Shown here: positions 12,101 through 27,100 of the stretch, in pieces
Numbering within the stretch: the stretch's first letter is position 1
Layout of the letters: each line of letters begins with the position of its first letter
Source: Eunapius fragilis
Lineage: Eukaryota; Porifera; Demospongiae; Spongillida; Spongillidae
NCBI GenBank assembly: GCA_963681505.1
Contig: OY811984.1
Location: 3,255,858-3,319,857, forward strand
Direction of reading: 5' to 3'
DNA: 64,000 bases
Notes under the pieces: model-generated
What the model was told of the DNA's origin: nothing
Databases searched by the model: none
What the model saw: the letters and a program-made list of their open reading frames with translations, nothing else
Position numbers and translations under genes: made by a program

Positions 12101-15100
12101 ACCCTTGCAGTGTAGAAAAACATGAGTCATGTAATAAATTGCTCAGGTTAATGGTGAAGTTTTAATATAAGCTGGGTTAACCAGAAGTTCAGATATATGT
12201 GTCATTTGTATAAATGTAATATGTTTCTAACTAGCGAATCACTCCATACATGGATGTAGATAAAGAGAATTTAGATTGAAATGAACAGGTCATGATAGAA
12301 ATAACAGCATTAACAGTGGTTTTCACTAAGTTCATCATTCCAGTTATTTCAAGTCATAAATAGACACATGAAAAAAAAACCATTCTATGGTAATTTGTTG
12401 TTTTCACTATATCTACATACAATACGTACAAATACATGCATGCCCTGATGTTGGATGATTTTGATTCAATTCACCAGATAAGCGAGAGAGAAGGAATATT
12501 AAAAAGAAGCATCACAAAACCAATAAATGTCAGTTGATCAAGGGTACGAATCAAGAAAAGGAAAATGTTCATGCACACTACAACTGGACTTTTTGTTGAG
12601 CGCTTCTTCACAAACTTTAGCAAATACATCCCTTGGGGTTCAAAGTTTAGAATGACAATACAGTACATGTACAAGTAACTGGAGATGAACTGATTGTGAA
12701 ACAAAACAAACAAAAGAAGCACCACCCGGGTGAAAAATTACGCGTTGCAACGCGTTGCAAGGCGTATTTATGCGAATTTCCACGTTGCTAGCAGCCTGGG
12801 GACCGGTAATTACTTGTCCCCAGGCTGAACGGCGTACATCATACACACTATTTTCAACCGTTGCTTAAAAGACGTTGCATACGACAGTCCGCTCAAATTT
12901 CAGCATGCCACTGACTTGTGTTATGTGTTAAATTGCAGTGCAATGTTTTAACACAGTGTAAAACAGGTTTGTTATACCCCTCGGCATAACATTGTTATAC
13001 ACGCTGTTATACATAATCTGTCATACACATTGCGTATAACGGTGTAGAACTGAGTATACGGCCATGGTCTCACCGTCAGTTATACACATTGTCATATTTA
13101 CTAATTGATTTTTTAAACCCGCACGTGCGCAATGTCAAGCTTGCAACTCAAACGGATTGGAAAAACAGCGTACGTTATATACTAATTCCTTTTTACGTAG
13201 TAGCTTGGCGCTCAATCATACATTTCTTCAGGTCAACAAGAAGAAGTGAGCAATTTTGTATCTTGCTACCCAGTTGCGGAGCGTAAGTGCATCTAATTGC
13301 GGAAGCCCGTATAGAGTTTAGTGTACATGTATGTTTCCAGAGTTTTGGCCTGCGATCTTTTGAATGCACTTGAGATCTATTTTGTTCTGCAGGTATGTCT
13401 TCACCTTTTTGTGAATGGTGTGCAACATTTAGAATATCGCACAGGTTGTTTGAAGTTAAGTGTTGCCTTTCCTACAGGTGACTATAAAAGTGGCCTCCTG
13501 TGCATAGTGCTTCTTATATCTTGGCAATGTGTGGCAAGTTCAATGGGTGCTGCTATGTGTATGATGTGCAACATTTAGAATATCACACAGGCTGCAATTG
13601 TTTGAAGCCAAGTTTGCCTTTCTTACAGGATATCCAACATGGAGTCTTAGAGTGCATGGTTCTTTTGGCATCTTGTGGTAAGTTACATGGGTACTGCTTT
13701 GTGTATGATGTGCAACATTTAGAAAGTGTTGCCTTTCTTAACAGGATGCCTCTATAGTGTCCTCCAAGTGGGTACAGTTTGCTATGTGTATGGTGTGCAA
13801 CATTTAGAATATCACACAGATTGAGGCCAAGTGTTGCCTTTCTTACAGGAGACCCAACATGGTATCTGTAGAGTGCATGGTGCTTGTGGCATCTTGGCAA
13901 TGTGTGGTAAGTTCAATGGGTGATGCTTTGTGTATGGTGTGCAACGTTTTGAATATCACACAGGTTGAAGCCAAGTGTTGCAGGATGTCCACCATGGTGG
14001 TAATTGTTGTAAACATTACATCCATGCCAATTTTTACCCCTCCAACCTAGCTCCAACTATCATGATCTCCACTGTAATGGATGAAGACAATCTTGATTTA
14101 GATTCAGTGGACCCAGCCTGACCCATCCAAGGCATAAAAGGGACATTGTTTTGTTGTACTTGTCATGGCTGTAGAAATTATACACAAAGATATCAATTTC
14201 ATTCGATTTCATTACTCTATATATAGTAACAATAAAAAATATTCATCGACGCAACGTTATCCCAATGCTATGAATTTTGTTATAAGCCTAAGCGTTGCAA
14301 CGCGTTGCCACGCGCGTGGCGTTAAAAAGGGACATTTTTCTAGCGTGGCAACGCGTGGCAACGCGTAGCAACGCGTTGCGAAGTCGTCGAACGTAACCGT
14401 GCTCATTAACGCCGCGCAACGCGTTGCAACGCGTTGCAACGCGAAATTTTTCACCCGGGTTAAATAGGTACATGTAGAGATGAGGAAATTAGGAAGGCAA
14501 GAAAATTGAAGAAATGGCCAACACTTTGACACATTACTATGGCCATGATGTTGGATGAATTTTCATTTATTGCAGATAAATTTGGAATAAATACCATCAA
14601 CATCCATAACCAGAACAATGAATATAAATAAATATCCACATGTAATTGCATGGTGAAGATGATGGCAGTACATGTTACTTTCGATGCACTCATTGTCACT
14701 AAATAGATATTCAATGACTAGAGAACACATTACAGATCAAGGAAGTTACACTGATCATTCCTAAATAAAAGGATTGGAACCAATGATCAACTAAACTATT
14801 AATGTCATAATGGCTTGTGAGTCAAAAAAATCAGAGAAATCAAACAAGCCAGAACCACCATTGGAAGAATGTGTTGTCTAAAATTATCAGCAACGGCCTA
14901 CACCATGATAGGTTGCTAAGGCAACAAAAATGAAACATCGCCATGGTGAAAACCATGACAGGGTACAAATTGCTATGGCCAATGCCATGATAAGTTGCTA
15001 TGGCCTACACCACGATACGTTGCTATGGCAACAACATGAAAGATTGCCATGGTCAACACCATGACAGATGACTATGGACTATCCCATCACAAGTTGCTGT

Positions 15101-18100
15101 GACCAACACCACGACAGTTTGATATGACCAAAACCATAAGTTCCCACCATGATAGGTTGCTATGCAACAGAATGAAAGATTGCCATGGTAAACACCAACA
15201 CAAATAACTACGGCCTATCCCATGACAAGTTGCTGTGGCTAACACTACGACAGTTTGCTATGGCCAAAACCATGCCAGGATATTAATCAAGAAACAGGTA
15301 TTCATGCATAACACTACAGATTTTTCTGTAGGTTATTTTTTAGCATAAACATCCCTTTGGGTTAAATCATTTGAACAATAAAACATGATCAGAAGAAGGA
15401 GAAAGCTAGGAAGGTGAGAAAATAGTCCAACAGAATATTGCTTGGTGAAGGTGATGACAGTATGTTATACTTTGGATGGAATTAATGTCACTAAATACAA
15501 TGTAGTTACATGTAATGACAATAAAACAACCAACAACAATGAACTAAAACACAGTATACACATGCATCAGCAGGCAATATTTATGCTCTGATGTTGGATG
15601 ATTTTGAATCATTTCACCAGCTAAGCGACAGAGAATGGATATCAAAAAGAAGCATCACAAAACCAATAAGTGTCAATTGATCAAGGGTATGAATCAAGAA
15701 AAGGAAAATGTTCATGCACAATACAACTGGAGTTTTTGTTGAGCGCTTCTTCACAAACTTTAGCAAATACATCCCTTGGGGTTCAAAGTTTAGAATGACA
15801 ATACAGTACATGTACAAGTAACTGGAGATGAACTGATTGTGAAGCAAAACAAACAAAAGAACCACTACATTAAAAACACCCAATAACAATGAACTAAAAC
15901 ACAGTATACACATACATCCACAGGTAATACTTACAAACTGATGTTAGATGATTTTGATTCAAGTCACCAGATAAGCGAGAGAGAAGGAATATCAAAAAGA
16001 ACAATCACAAAACCAATAAATGTCAATTGATCAAGGGTACGAATCAAGAAAAGGAAAGTGTTCATGCACAATACAACTGGATGGAATCATTGTCGCAAAA
16101 TGGATACATTTAATGACTAAAAAATAACTATAAACTATGAATTAAAACACAGTTTTCACTATACATGTATCTACATGCAATACTTACGACCTGATGTTGG
16201 ATGATTTTGATTCAATTCACCAGATAAACGAGAGAGAAGGAATATTAAAACTACATGTAAGCATCACAAAACCAATAAATGTCAATTGATCAAGGGTACG
16301 AATCAAGAAAAGGAAAATGTTCATGCACAATACAACTGGAGTTTTTGTTGAGTGCTTCTCCACTTTAGCAAATACATCCCTTGGGGTTCAAAGTTTAGAA
16401 TGACAATACAGTACATGCACAAGTAACTGGAGATGAACTGATTGTGAAGCAAAACAAACAAAAGAACCACTACATTAAAAACACTCAATAACTATGAACT
16501 AAAACAAAGTATACACATATATCCACAGGCAATACTTACGCCCTGATGTTGATTCAATTCACCAGATAAATGAGAGAGAAGGAATATTAAAACTACATGT
16601 AAGCATCACAAAACCGATAAATGTCAATTGATCAAGGGTACGAATCAAGAAAAGGAAAATGTTCATGCACAATACAACTGGATGGAATCATTATCACTAA
16701 ATAGATACATTTAATAACTATAACATAACAAAAAACAATGAATTTAAACACAGTTTTCACTATATCTACATGCAATACTTACAAACTGATGTTGGATGAT
16801 TTTGATTCAATTCAGCCGATAAAAGGGAGAGAAGGAATAAGTATCAAAAACCAATGATGGGAACTCGAGGAAATGAATGAATAAAGAGAGGAAATATTTA
16901 TGCACAGCACAATGCTATGGCCAAAACCATTCCAGGTCGCTACTGCCACAGGGAAAATGTATCCGCTGATGTTGGATTATTATTCCAAACTCATTTTCAT
17001 AATAATAATTCAAGAAATCCCCAATGCTTAATCTCACATAATCACTCTATGTTAATGCTGATTTTCAAAGCAAGGATATTAATTAAAAAAACAGGCATTC
17101 ATGCACAATAAAACAGGTATTTCCTGTAGGTTATCTTAAGCAAAAAAATCCCTTGGGGTTCAATGATTGGTACAATAATACATGTACATACATGCAGTTT
17201 ACACATATATCCACAGGCAATACTTACGCTCTGATGTTGGATGATTTTGATTCAATTCACCAGATAAACGTGAGAGAAGGAATATTAAAATTACATGTAA
17301 GCATCACAAAACCAATAAATGTCAATTGATCAAGGGTACGAATCAAGAAAAGTAAAATGTTCATGCACAATACAACTGGATGGATTATGAGTAAATAGAT
17401 ACATTTAATAACTATAACATAACGAAAAACAATGAATTTAAACACAGTTTTCACTATATCTACATGCAATACTTACGCCCTGATGTTGGATGATTTTGAT
17501 TCAATTCACCAGATAAGCGAGAGAGAAGGAATATTAAAAAGAAGCATCACAAAACCAATAAATGTCAATTGATCAAGGGCACGAATCAAGAAAAAGAAAA
17601 TGTTCATGCACAATACAACTGGATGGAATCATTGTCACTAAAAAGATACATTTAATAACTAAAAACAATGAATTAAAACACAGTTTTAACTACATATACA
17701 TGCAATACTTACAAACTGATGTTGGATGATTTTGATTCAATTCACCAGATAAACGAGAGAGAAGGAATATTAAAAAGGAGCATCACAAAACCAATAAATG
17801 TCAATTGATCATGGGTACGAATCAAGAAAAGGAAAGTGTTCATGCACAATACAACTGGATGGAATCATTGTCACTAAATAGATACATTTAACGACTATAC
17901 AATCTGATGTTAAATAAAATTCATTACAGCAAATATAGGAATGATAAACAGCACTGTAATTCAAGGCATCACTACATTAATGATAGCAACTTGAACAAGA
18001 GTGTGACACAAATCTATGAAGCAGAGAAAAGGTGGAGCTGATGATGATGTGGTAAACATCTTGTGCAGGACAGAATGACAGTAACTGTAGACGGATTCCC

Positions 18101-21100
18101 CAACTCCACAAGGGAAACAGGTCACACAGAAAGTGACTCACTTTATTCATATCAGCTCCTGCCTTCAAAAGCATCTCCACTACAGCTATGTGACCATTAG
18201 AAGCCGCACCATACAGTGGTGTCTGTAACATGAAAGAGATGACATCCATTATACTCCAACCTCCATCTTAACACCACCACTGGTACACTACACTTCTTAC
18301 AACCTGATATGACAAATACTCCAAACTCATTATCATAATAAAAAATCAACAAACTCCCAATGCTTCATCATCAATCTATGTTAATGTTGATTTTTGAGCA
18401 AGGATTTAAAAACAGGTATTCATGCACAATACAACAGGTTTTACTTTTACTGTAGGCTATTTTTAGCAAAAACATCCCATTGGGTTCAATCATTTGTACA
18501 ATATGAAATGATCATCCATTGTAGATAAAGTAGCGAGAAGAAAGGAGAAAGCTAGGAAGGTGAGAAAATAGCCCAACAGGATATTGCTTGGTGAAGGTGA
18601 TGACAGTATGTTTTACTTTGGATGGAATTAATGTCACTAAATAGGTGCATGTAATGACTATGAAACAACCAACGACAATGAACTAAAACACAGTATACAC
18701 ATGCATCAGCAAGCAATACTTACGCTCTGGTGTTGGATGATTTTGATTCAATTCAGCCGATAAAAGGGATAGAAAAAATAATTATTAAAAGTATCAATGA
18801 CCGATAAAGGGAATTGGAGGAAATGAATTGAATAAAGAGAGGAAATATTCATGCACAGCACAATGCTATGGCCAAAACCATTCTAGGTCGCTACTGCCAC
18901 AGGGAAAATGTATCCGCTGATGATGGATTAATATTCCAAACTCATTTTCATAATAATAATTCAAGAAATCCCCAATGCTTAATCTCACATAATCACTCTA
19001 TGTTAATGCTGATTTTCAAAGTAAGGATATTAATCAAAAAACAGGCATTCATGCACAATAAAACAGGTTTTTCTGTAGATTATCTTAAGCAAAAAACATC
19101 CCTTGGGGTTCAATGATTGGTACAATAATACATGTACATGCAGTTTACACATACATCCACAGGCAATACATACGCCCTGATGTTGGATGATTTTGATTCA
19201 ATTCCCCAGATAAACGTGAGAGAAGGAATATTAAAACTACATGTAAGCATCACAAAACCAATCAATGTCAATTGATCAAGGGTACGAATCAAGAAAAGGA
19301 AAATTTTCATGCACAAAACAACTGGATGGAATCATTGTCACTAAAAAGATAACTATAAAATAACTAAAAATAATGAATTAAAACACAGTTTTCACTATAT
19401 CTACATGCACTACTTACGACCTGATGTTGGATGATTTTGATTCAATTCACCAGATAAGCGAGAGAGAAGGAATATAAAAACTACATGTAAGCATCACAAA
19501 ACCAATAAATGTCAATTGATCAAGGGTATGAATCAAGAAAAGGAAAATATTCATGCACAATACAACTGGATGGAATCATTATCACTAAATAGATACATTT
19601 AACGACTATAAAATAACGAAAAACAATTTAAACACAGTTTTCACTATATCTACATGCAATACTTACAAACTGATGTTGGATGATTTTGATTCAATTCAGC
19701 CGATAAAAGGGAGAGAAGGAATAAGTATCAAAAACCAATGATGGGAACTCGAGGAAATGAATGAATAAAGAGAGGAAATATTTATGCACAGCACAATGCT
19801 ATGGCCAAAACCATTCCAGGTCGCTACTGCCACAGAGAAAATGTATCCGCTGATGTTGGATTAATATTCCAAGCTCATTTTCATAATAATAATTCAAGAA
19901 ATCCCCAATGCTTAATCTCACATAATCACTCTATGTTAATGCTGATTTTCAAAGCAAGGATATTAATTAAAAAAACAGGCATTCATGCACAATAAAACAA
20001 GTTTTTCCCGTAGGTTATCTTAAGCAAAAAAATCCCTTGGGTTTCAATGATTGGTACAATAATACATGTACATGCAGTTTACACATACATCCACAGGCAA
20101 TACTTACGCCCTGATGTTGGATGAATTTGATTCAATTCACCAGATAAACGAGAAAGAAGGAATATTAAAAAGAAGCATCACAAAACCAATAAATGTCAAT
20201 TGATCAAGGGTACGAATCAAGAAAAGGAAAATGTTCATGCACAATACAACTGGATGGAATCATTGTCACTAAAAAGATACATTTAATAACTAAAAACAAT
20301 GAATTAAAACACAGTTTTCACTACATATACATGCAATACTTACAAACTGATGTTGGATGATTTTGATTCAATTCACCAGATAAACGAGAGAGAAGGAATA
20401 TTAAAAAGAAGCATCACAAAACCAATAAATGTCAATTGATTAAGGGTACAAATCAAGAAAAGAAAAATGTTCATGCACAATACAACTGGATGGAATCATT
20501 GTCACTAAATAGATACATTTAACGACTATACAATCTGATGTTAAATAAAATTCATTACAGCAAATATAGGAATGATAAACAGCACTGTAATTCAAGGCAT
20601 CACTACATTAATGATAGCAACTTGAACAAGAGTGTGACACAAATCTATGAAGCAGAGAAAAGGTGGAGCTGATGATGATGTGGTAAACATCTTGTGCAGG
20701 ACAGAATGACAGTAACTGTAGACGGATTCCCCAACTCCACAAGGGAAACAGGTCACACAGAAAGTGACTCACTTTATTCATATCAGCTCCTGCCTTCAAA
20801 AGCATCTCCACTACAGCTATGTGACCATTAGAAGCCGCACCATACAGTGGTGTCTGTAACATGAAAGAGATGACATCCATTATACTCCAACCTCCATCTT
20901 AACACCACCACTGGTACACTACACTTCTTACAACCTGATATGACAAATACTCCAAACTCATTATCATAATAAAAAATCAACAAACTCCCAATGCTTCATC
21001 ATCAATCTATGTTAATGTTGATTTTTGAGCAAGGATTTAAAAACAGGTATTCATGCACAATACAACAGGTTTTACTGTAGGCTATTTTTAGCAAAAACAT

Positions 21101-24100
21101 CCCATTGGGTTCAATCATTTGTACAATATGAAATGATCATCCATTGTAGATAAAGTAGCGAGAAGAAAGGAGAAAGCTAGGAAGGTGAGAAAATAGCCCA
21201 ACAGAATATTGCTTGGTGAAGGTGATGACAGTATGTTTTACTTTGGATGGAATTAATGTCACTAAATAGGTGCATGTAATGACTATGAAACAACCAACGA
21301 CAATGAACTAAAACACAGTATACACATGCATCAGCAAGCAATACTTATGCTCTGGTGTTGGATGATTTTGATTCAATTCAGCCGATAAAAGGGATAGAAA
21401 AAATAATTATTAAAAGTATCAATGACCGATAAAGGGAATTGGAGGAAATGAATTGAATAAAGAGAGGAAATATTCATGCACAGCACAATGCTATGGCCAA
21501 AACCATTCTAGGTCGCTACTGCCACAGGGAAAATGTATCCGCTGATGATGGATTAATATTCCAAACTCATTTTCATAATAATAATTCAAGAAATCCCCAA
21601 TGCTTAATCTCACATAATCGCTCTATGTTAATGTTGATTTTCAAAGCAAGGATATTAATCAAAAAACTGGGATTCATGCACAATAAAACAGGTTTTCCGT
21701 AGGTTATCTTAAGCAAATATATCCCTTGGGGTTCAATGATTTGTACAATAATACATGTACATGCAGTTTACACATATCTCCCCAGGCAATACTTACGACC
21801 TGATGTTGGATGATTTTGATTCAATTCACCAGATAAACGTGAGAAAAGGGATATTAAAACTACATGTAAGCATCACAAAACCAATAAATGTCAATTGATC
21901 AAGGGTACGAATCAAGAAAAGGAAAATGTTCATGCACAATACAACTGGAGTTTTTGTTGAGTGCTTCTCCACTTAGCAAATACATCTCTTGGGGTTCAAA
22001 GTTTAGAATGACGATACAATACATGTACAAGTAACTGGAGATGAACTGATTGTGAAGCAAAACAAACAAAAGAACCACTACATTAAAAACACCCAATAAC
22101 AATGAACTAAAACACAGTATACACATACATCCACAGGTAATACTTACAAACTGATGTTAGATGATTTTGATTCAAGTCACCAGATAAGCGAGAGAGAAGG
22201 AATATCAAAAAGAACCATCACAAAACCAATAAATGTCAATTGATCAAGGGTACGAATCAAGAAAAGGAAAGAGTTCATGCACAATACAACTGGATGGAAT
22301 CATTGTCGCAAAATGGATACATTTAATGACTAAAAAATAACTACACTGTATAAACTATGAATTAAAACACAGTTTTCACTATACATGTATCTACATGCAA
22401 TACTTACGCGCTGATGTTGGATGATTTTGATTCAATTCACCAGATAAACGTGAGAGAAGGAATATTAAAACTACATGTAAGCATCACAAAACCAATAAAT
22501 GTCAATTGATCAAGGGTACGAATCATGAAAAGGAAAATGTTCATGCACAATACAACTGGAGTTTTTGTTGAGTGCTTCTCCACTTTAGCAAATACATCCC
22601 TTGGGGTTCAAAGTTTAGAATGACAATACAGTACATGCACAAGTAACTGGAGATGAACTGATTGTGAAGCAAAACAAACAAAAGAACCACTACATTAAAA
22701 ACACTCAATAACTATGAACTAAAACAAAGTATACACATATATCCACAGGCAATACTTACGCCCTGATGTTGATTCAATTCACCAGATAAATGAGAGAGAA
22801 GGAATATTAAAACTACATGTAAGCATCACAAAACCGATAAATGTCAATTGATCAAGGGTACGAATCAAGAAAAGGAAAATGTTCATGCACAATACAACTG
22901 GATGGAATCATTATCACTAAATAGATACATCTAATAACTATAACATAACGAAAAACAATGAATTTAAACACAGTTTTCACTATATCTACATGCAATACTT
23001 ACAAACTGATGTTGGATGATTTTGATTCAATTCAGCCGATAAAAGGGAGAGAAGGAATAAGTATCAAAAACCAATGATGGGAACTCGAGGAAATGAATGA
23101 ATAAAGAGAGGAAATATTTATGCACAGCACAATGCTATGGCCAAAACCATTCCAGGTCGCTACTGCCACAGGGAAAATGTATCCGCTGATGTTGGATTAA
23201 TATTCCAAACTCATTTTCATAATAATAATTCAAGAAATCCCCAATGCTTAATCTCACATAATCACTCTATGTTAATGCTGATTTTCAAAGCAAGGATATT
23301 AATTAAAAAAACAGGCATTCATGCACAATAAAACAGGTATTTCCCGTAGGTTATCTTAAGCAAAAAAATCCCTTGGGGTTCAATGATTGGTACAATAATA
23401 CATGTACATACATGCAGTTTACACATATATCCACAGGCAATACTTACGCTCTGATGTTGGATGATTTTGATTCAATTCACCAGATAAACGTGAGAGAAGG
23501 AATATTAAAACTACATGTAAGCATCACAAAACCGATAAATGTCAATTGATCAAGGGTACGAATCAAGAAAAGGAAAATGTTCATGCACAATACAACTGGA
23601 TGGAATCATTATCACTAAATAGATACATCTAATAACTATAACATAACGAAAAACAATGAATTTAAACACAGTTTTCACTATATCTACATGCAATACTTAC
23701 AAACTGATGTTGGATGATTTTGATTCAATTCAGCCGATAAAAGGGAGAGAAGGAATAAGTATCAAAAACCAATGATGGGAACTCGAGGAAATGAATGAAT
23801 AAAGAGAGGAAATATTTATGCACAGCACAATGCTATGGCCAAAACCATTCCAGGTCGCTACTGCCACAGGGAAAATGTATCCGCTGATGTTGGATTAATA
23901 TTCCAAACTCATTTTCATAATAATAATTCAAGAAATCCCCAATGCTTAATCTCACATAATCACTCTATGTTAATGCTGATTTTCAAAGCAAGGATATTAA
24001 TTAAAAAAACAGGCATTCATGCACAATAAAACAGGTATTTCCCGTAGGTTATCTTAAGCAAAAAAATCCCTTGGGGTTCAATGATTGGTACAATAATACA

Positions 24101-27100
24101 TGTACATACATGCAGTTTACACATATATCCACAGGCAATACTTACGCTCTGATGTTGGATGATTTTGATTCAATTCACCAGATAAACGTGAGAGAAGGAA
24201 TATTAAAACTACATGTAAGCATCACAAAACCAATAAATGTCAATTGATCAAGGGTACGAATCAAGAAAAGTAAAATGTTCATGCACAATACAACTGGATG
24301 GATTATGACTAAATAGATACATTAAATAACTATAACATAACGAAAAACAATGAATTTAAACACAGTTTTCACTATATCTACATGCAATACTTACGCCCTG
24401 ATGTTGGATGATTTTGATTCAATTCACCAGATAAGCGAGAGAGAAGGAATATTAAAAAGAAGCATCACAAAACCAATAAATGTCAATTGATCAAGGGCAC
24501 GAATCAAGAAAAAGAAAATGTTCATGCACAATACAACTGGATGGAATCATTGTCACTAAAAAGATACATTTAATAACTAAAAACAATGAATAAAAACACA
24601 GTTTTCACTACATATACATGCAATACTTACAAACTGATGTTGGATGATTTTGATTCAATTCACCAGATAAACGAGAGAGAAGGAATATTAAAACTACATG
24701 TAAGCATCACAAAACCAATAAATGTCAATTGATCAAGGGTACGAATCAAGAAAAGGAAAATTTTCATGCACAAAACAACTGGATGGAATCATTGTCACTA
24801 AATAGATAACTATAAAATAACTAAAAACAATGAATTAAAACACAGTTTTCACTATATCTACATGCAATACTTACAAACTGATGTTGGATGATTTTGATTC
24901 AATTCAGCCGATAAAAGGGAGAGAAGGAATAAGTATCAAAAACCAATGATGGGAACTCGAGGAAATGAATGAATAAAGAGAGGAAATATTTATGCACAGC
25001 ACAATGCTATGGCCAAAACAATTCCAGGTCGCTACTGCCACAGGGAAAATGTATCCGCTGATGTTGGATTAATATTCCAAGCTCATTTTCATAATAATAA
25101 TTCAAGAAATCCCCAATGCTTAATCTCACATAATCACTCTCTATGTTAATGCTGATTTTCAAAGCAAGGATATTAATTAAAAAAACAAGCATTCATGCAC
25201 AATAGAACAAGTTTTTCCCGTAGGTTATCTTAAGCAAAAAAATCCCTTGGGTTTCAATGATTGGTACAATAATACATGTACATGCAGTTTACACATACAT
25301 CCACAGGCAATACTTACGCCCTGATGTTGGATGAATTTGATTCAATTCACCAGATAAACGAGAAAGAAGGAATATTAAAAAGAAGCATCACAAAACCAAT
25401 AAATGTCAATTGATCAAGGGTACGAATCAAGAAAAGGAAAATGTTCATGCACAATACAACTGGATGGAATCATTGTCACTAAAAAGATACATTTAATAAC
25501 TAAAAACAATGAATTAAAACACAGTTTTCACTACATATACATGCAATACTTACAAACTGATGTTGGATGATTTTGATTCAATTCACCAGATAAACGAGAG
25601 AGAAGGAATATTAAAAAGAAGCATCACAAAACCAATAAATGTCAATTGATCAAGGGTACAAATCAAGAAAAGAAAAATGTTCATGCACAATACAACTGGA
25701 TGGAATCATTGTCACTAAATAGATACATTTAACGACTATACAATCTGATGTTAAATAAAATTCATTACAGCAAATATAGGAATATTAAACAGCACTGTAA
25801 TTCAAGGCATCACTACATTAATGATAGCAACTTGAACAAGAGTGTGACACAAATCTATGAAGCAGAGAAAAGGTGGAGCTGATGATGATGTGGTAAACAT
25901 CTTGTGCAGGACAGAATGACAGTAACTGTAGACGGATTCCCCAACTCCACAAGGGAAACAGGTCACACAGAAAGTGACTCACTTTATTCATATCAGCTCC
26001 TGCCTTCAAAAGCATCTCCACTACAGCTATGTGACCATTAGAAGCCGCACCATACAGTGGTGTCTGTAACATGAAAGAGATGACATCCATTATACTCCAA
26101 CCTCCATCTTAACACCACCACTGGTACACTACACTTCTTACAACCTGATATGACAAATACTCCAAACTCATTATCATAATAAAAAATCAACAAACTCCCA
26201 ATGCTTCATCATCAATCTATGTTAATGTTGATTTTTGAGCAAGGATTTAAAAACAGGTATTCATGCACAATACAACAGGTTTTACTGTAGGCTATTTTTA
26301 GCAAAAACATCCCATTGGGTTCAATCATTTGTACAATATGAAATGATCATCCATTGTAGATAAAGTAGCGAGAAGAAAGGAGAAAGCTAGGAAGGTGAGA
26401 AAATAGCCCAACAGGATATTGCTTGGTGAAGGTGATGACAGTATGTTTTACTTTGGATGGAATTAATGTCACTAAATAGGTGCATGTAATGACTATGAAA
26501 CAACCAACGACAATGAACTAAAACACAGTATACACATGCATCAGCAAGCAATACTTACGCTCTGGTGTTGGATGATTTTGATTCAATTCAGCCGATAAAA
26601 GGGATAGAAAAAATAATTATTAAAAGTATCAATGACCGATAAAGGGAATTGGAGGAAATGAATTGAATAAAGAGAGGAAATATTCATGCACAGCACAATG
26701 CTATGGCCAAAACCATTCTAGGTCGCTACTGCCACAGGGAAAATGTATCCGCTGATGATGGATTAATATTCCAAACTCATTTTCATAATAATAATTCAAG
26801 AAATCCCCAATGCTTAATCTCACATAATCACTCTATGTTAATGCTGATTTTCAAAGCAAGGATATTAATCAAAAAACAGGCATTCATGCACAATAAAACA
26901 GGTTTTTCTGTAGATTATCTTAAGCAAAAAACATCCCTTGGGGTTCAATGATTTGTACAATAATACATGTACATGCAGTTTACACATACATCCACAGGCA
27001 ATACTTACGGCCTGATGTTGGATGATTTTGATTCAATTCACCAGATAAACGTGAGAGAAGGAATATTAAAACTACATGTAAGCATCACAAAACCAATAAA

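Noticed and set aside
14257-14532. ATRCNALPRVATRCHA repeat frames
   Set aside because: They translate the GCAACGCG subterminal repeats of the TIR element.
15614-22126. Hydrophobic minus-strand frames (HNQFISSYLYMYCIVILNF)
   Set aside because: They lie within satellite units, differ in length by unit, and lack splice-consistent limits; intronic.
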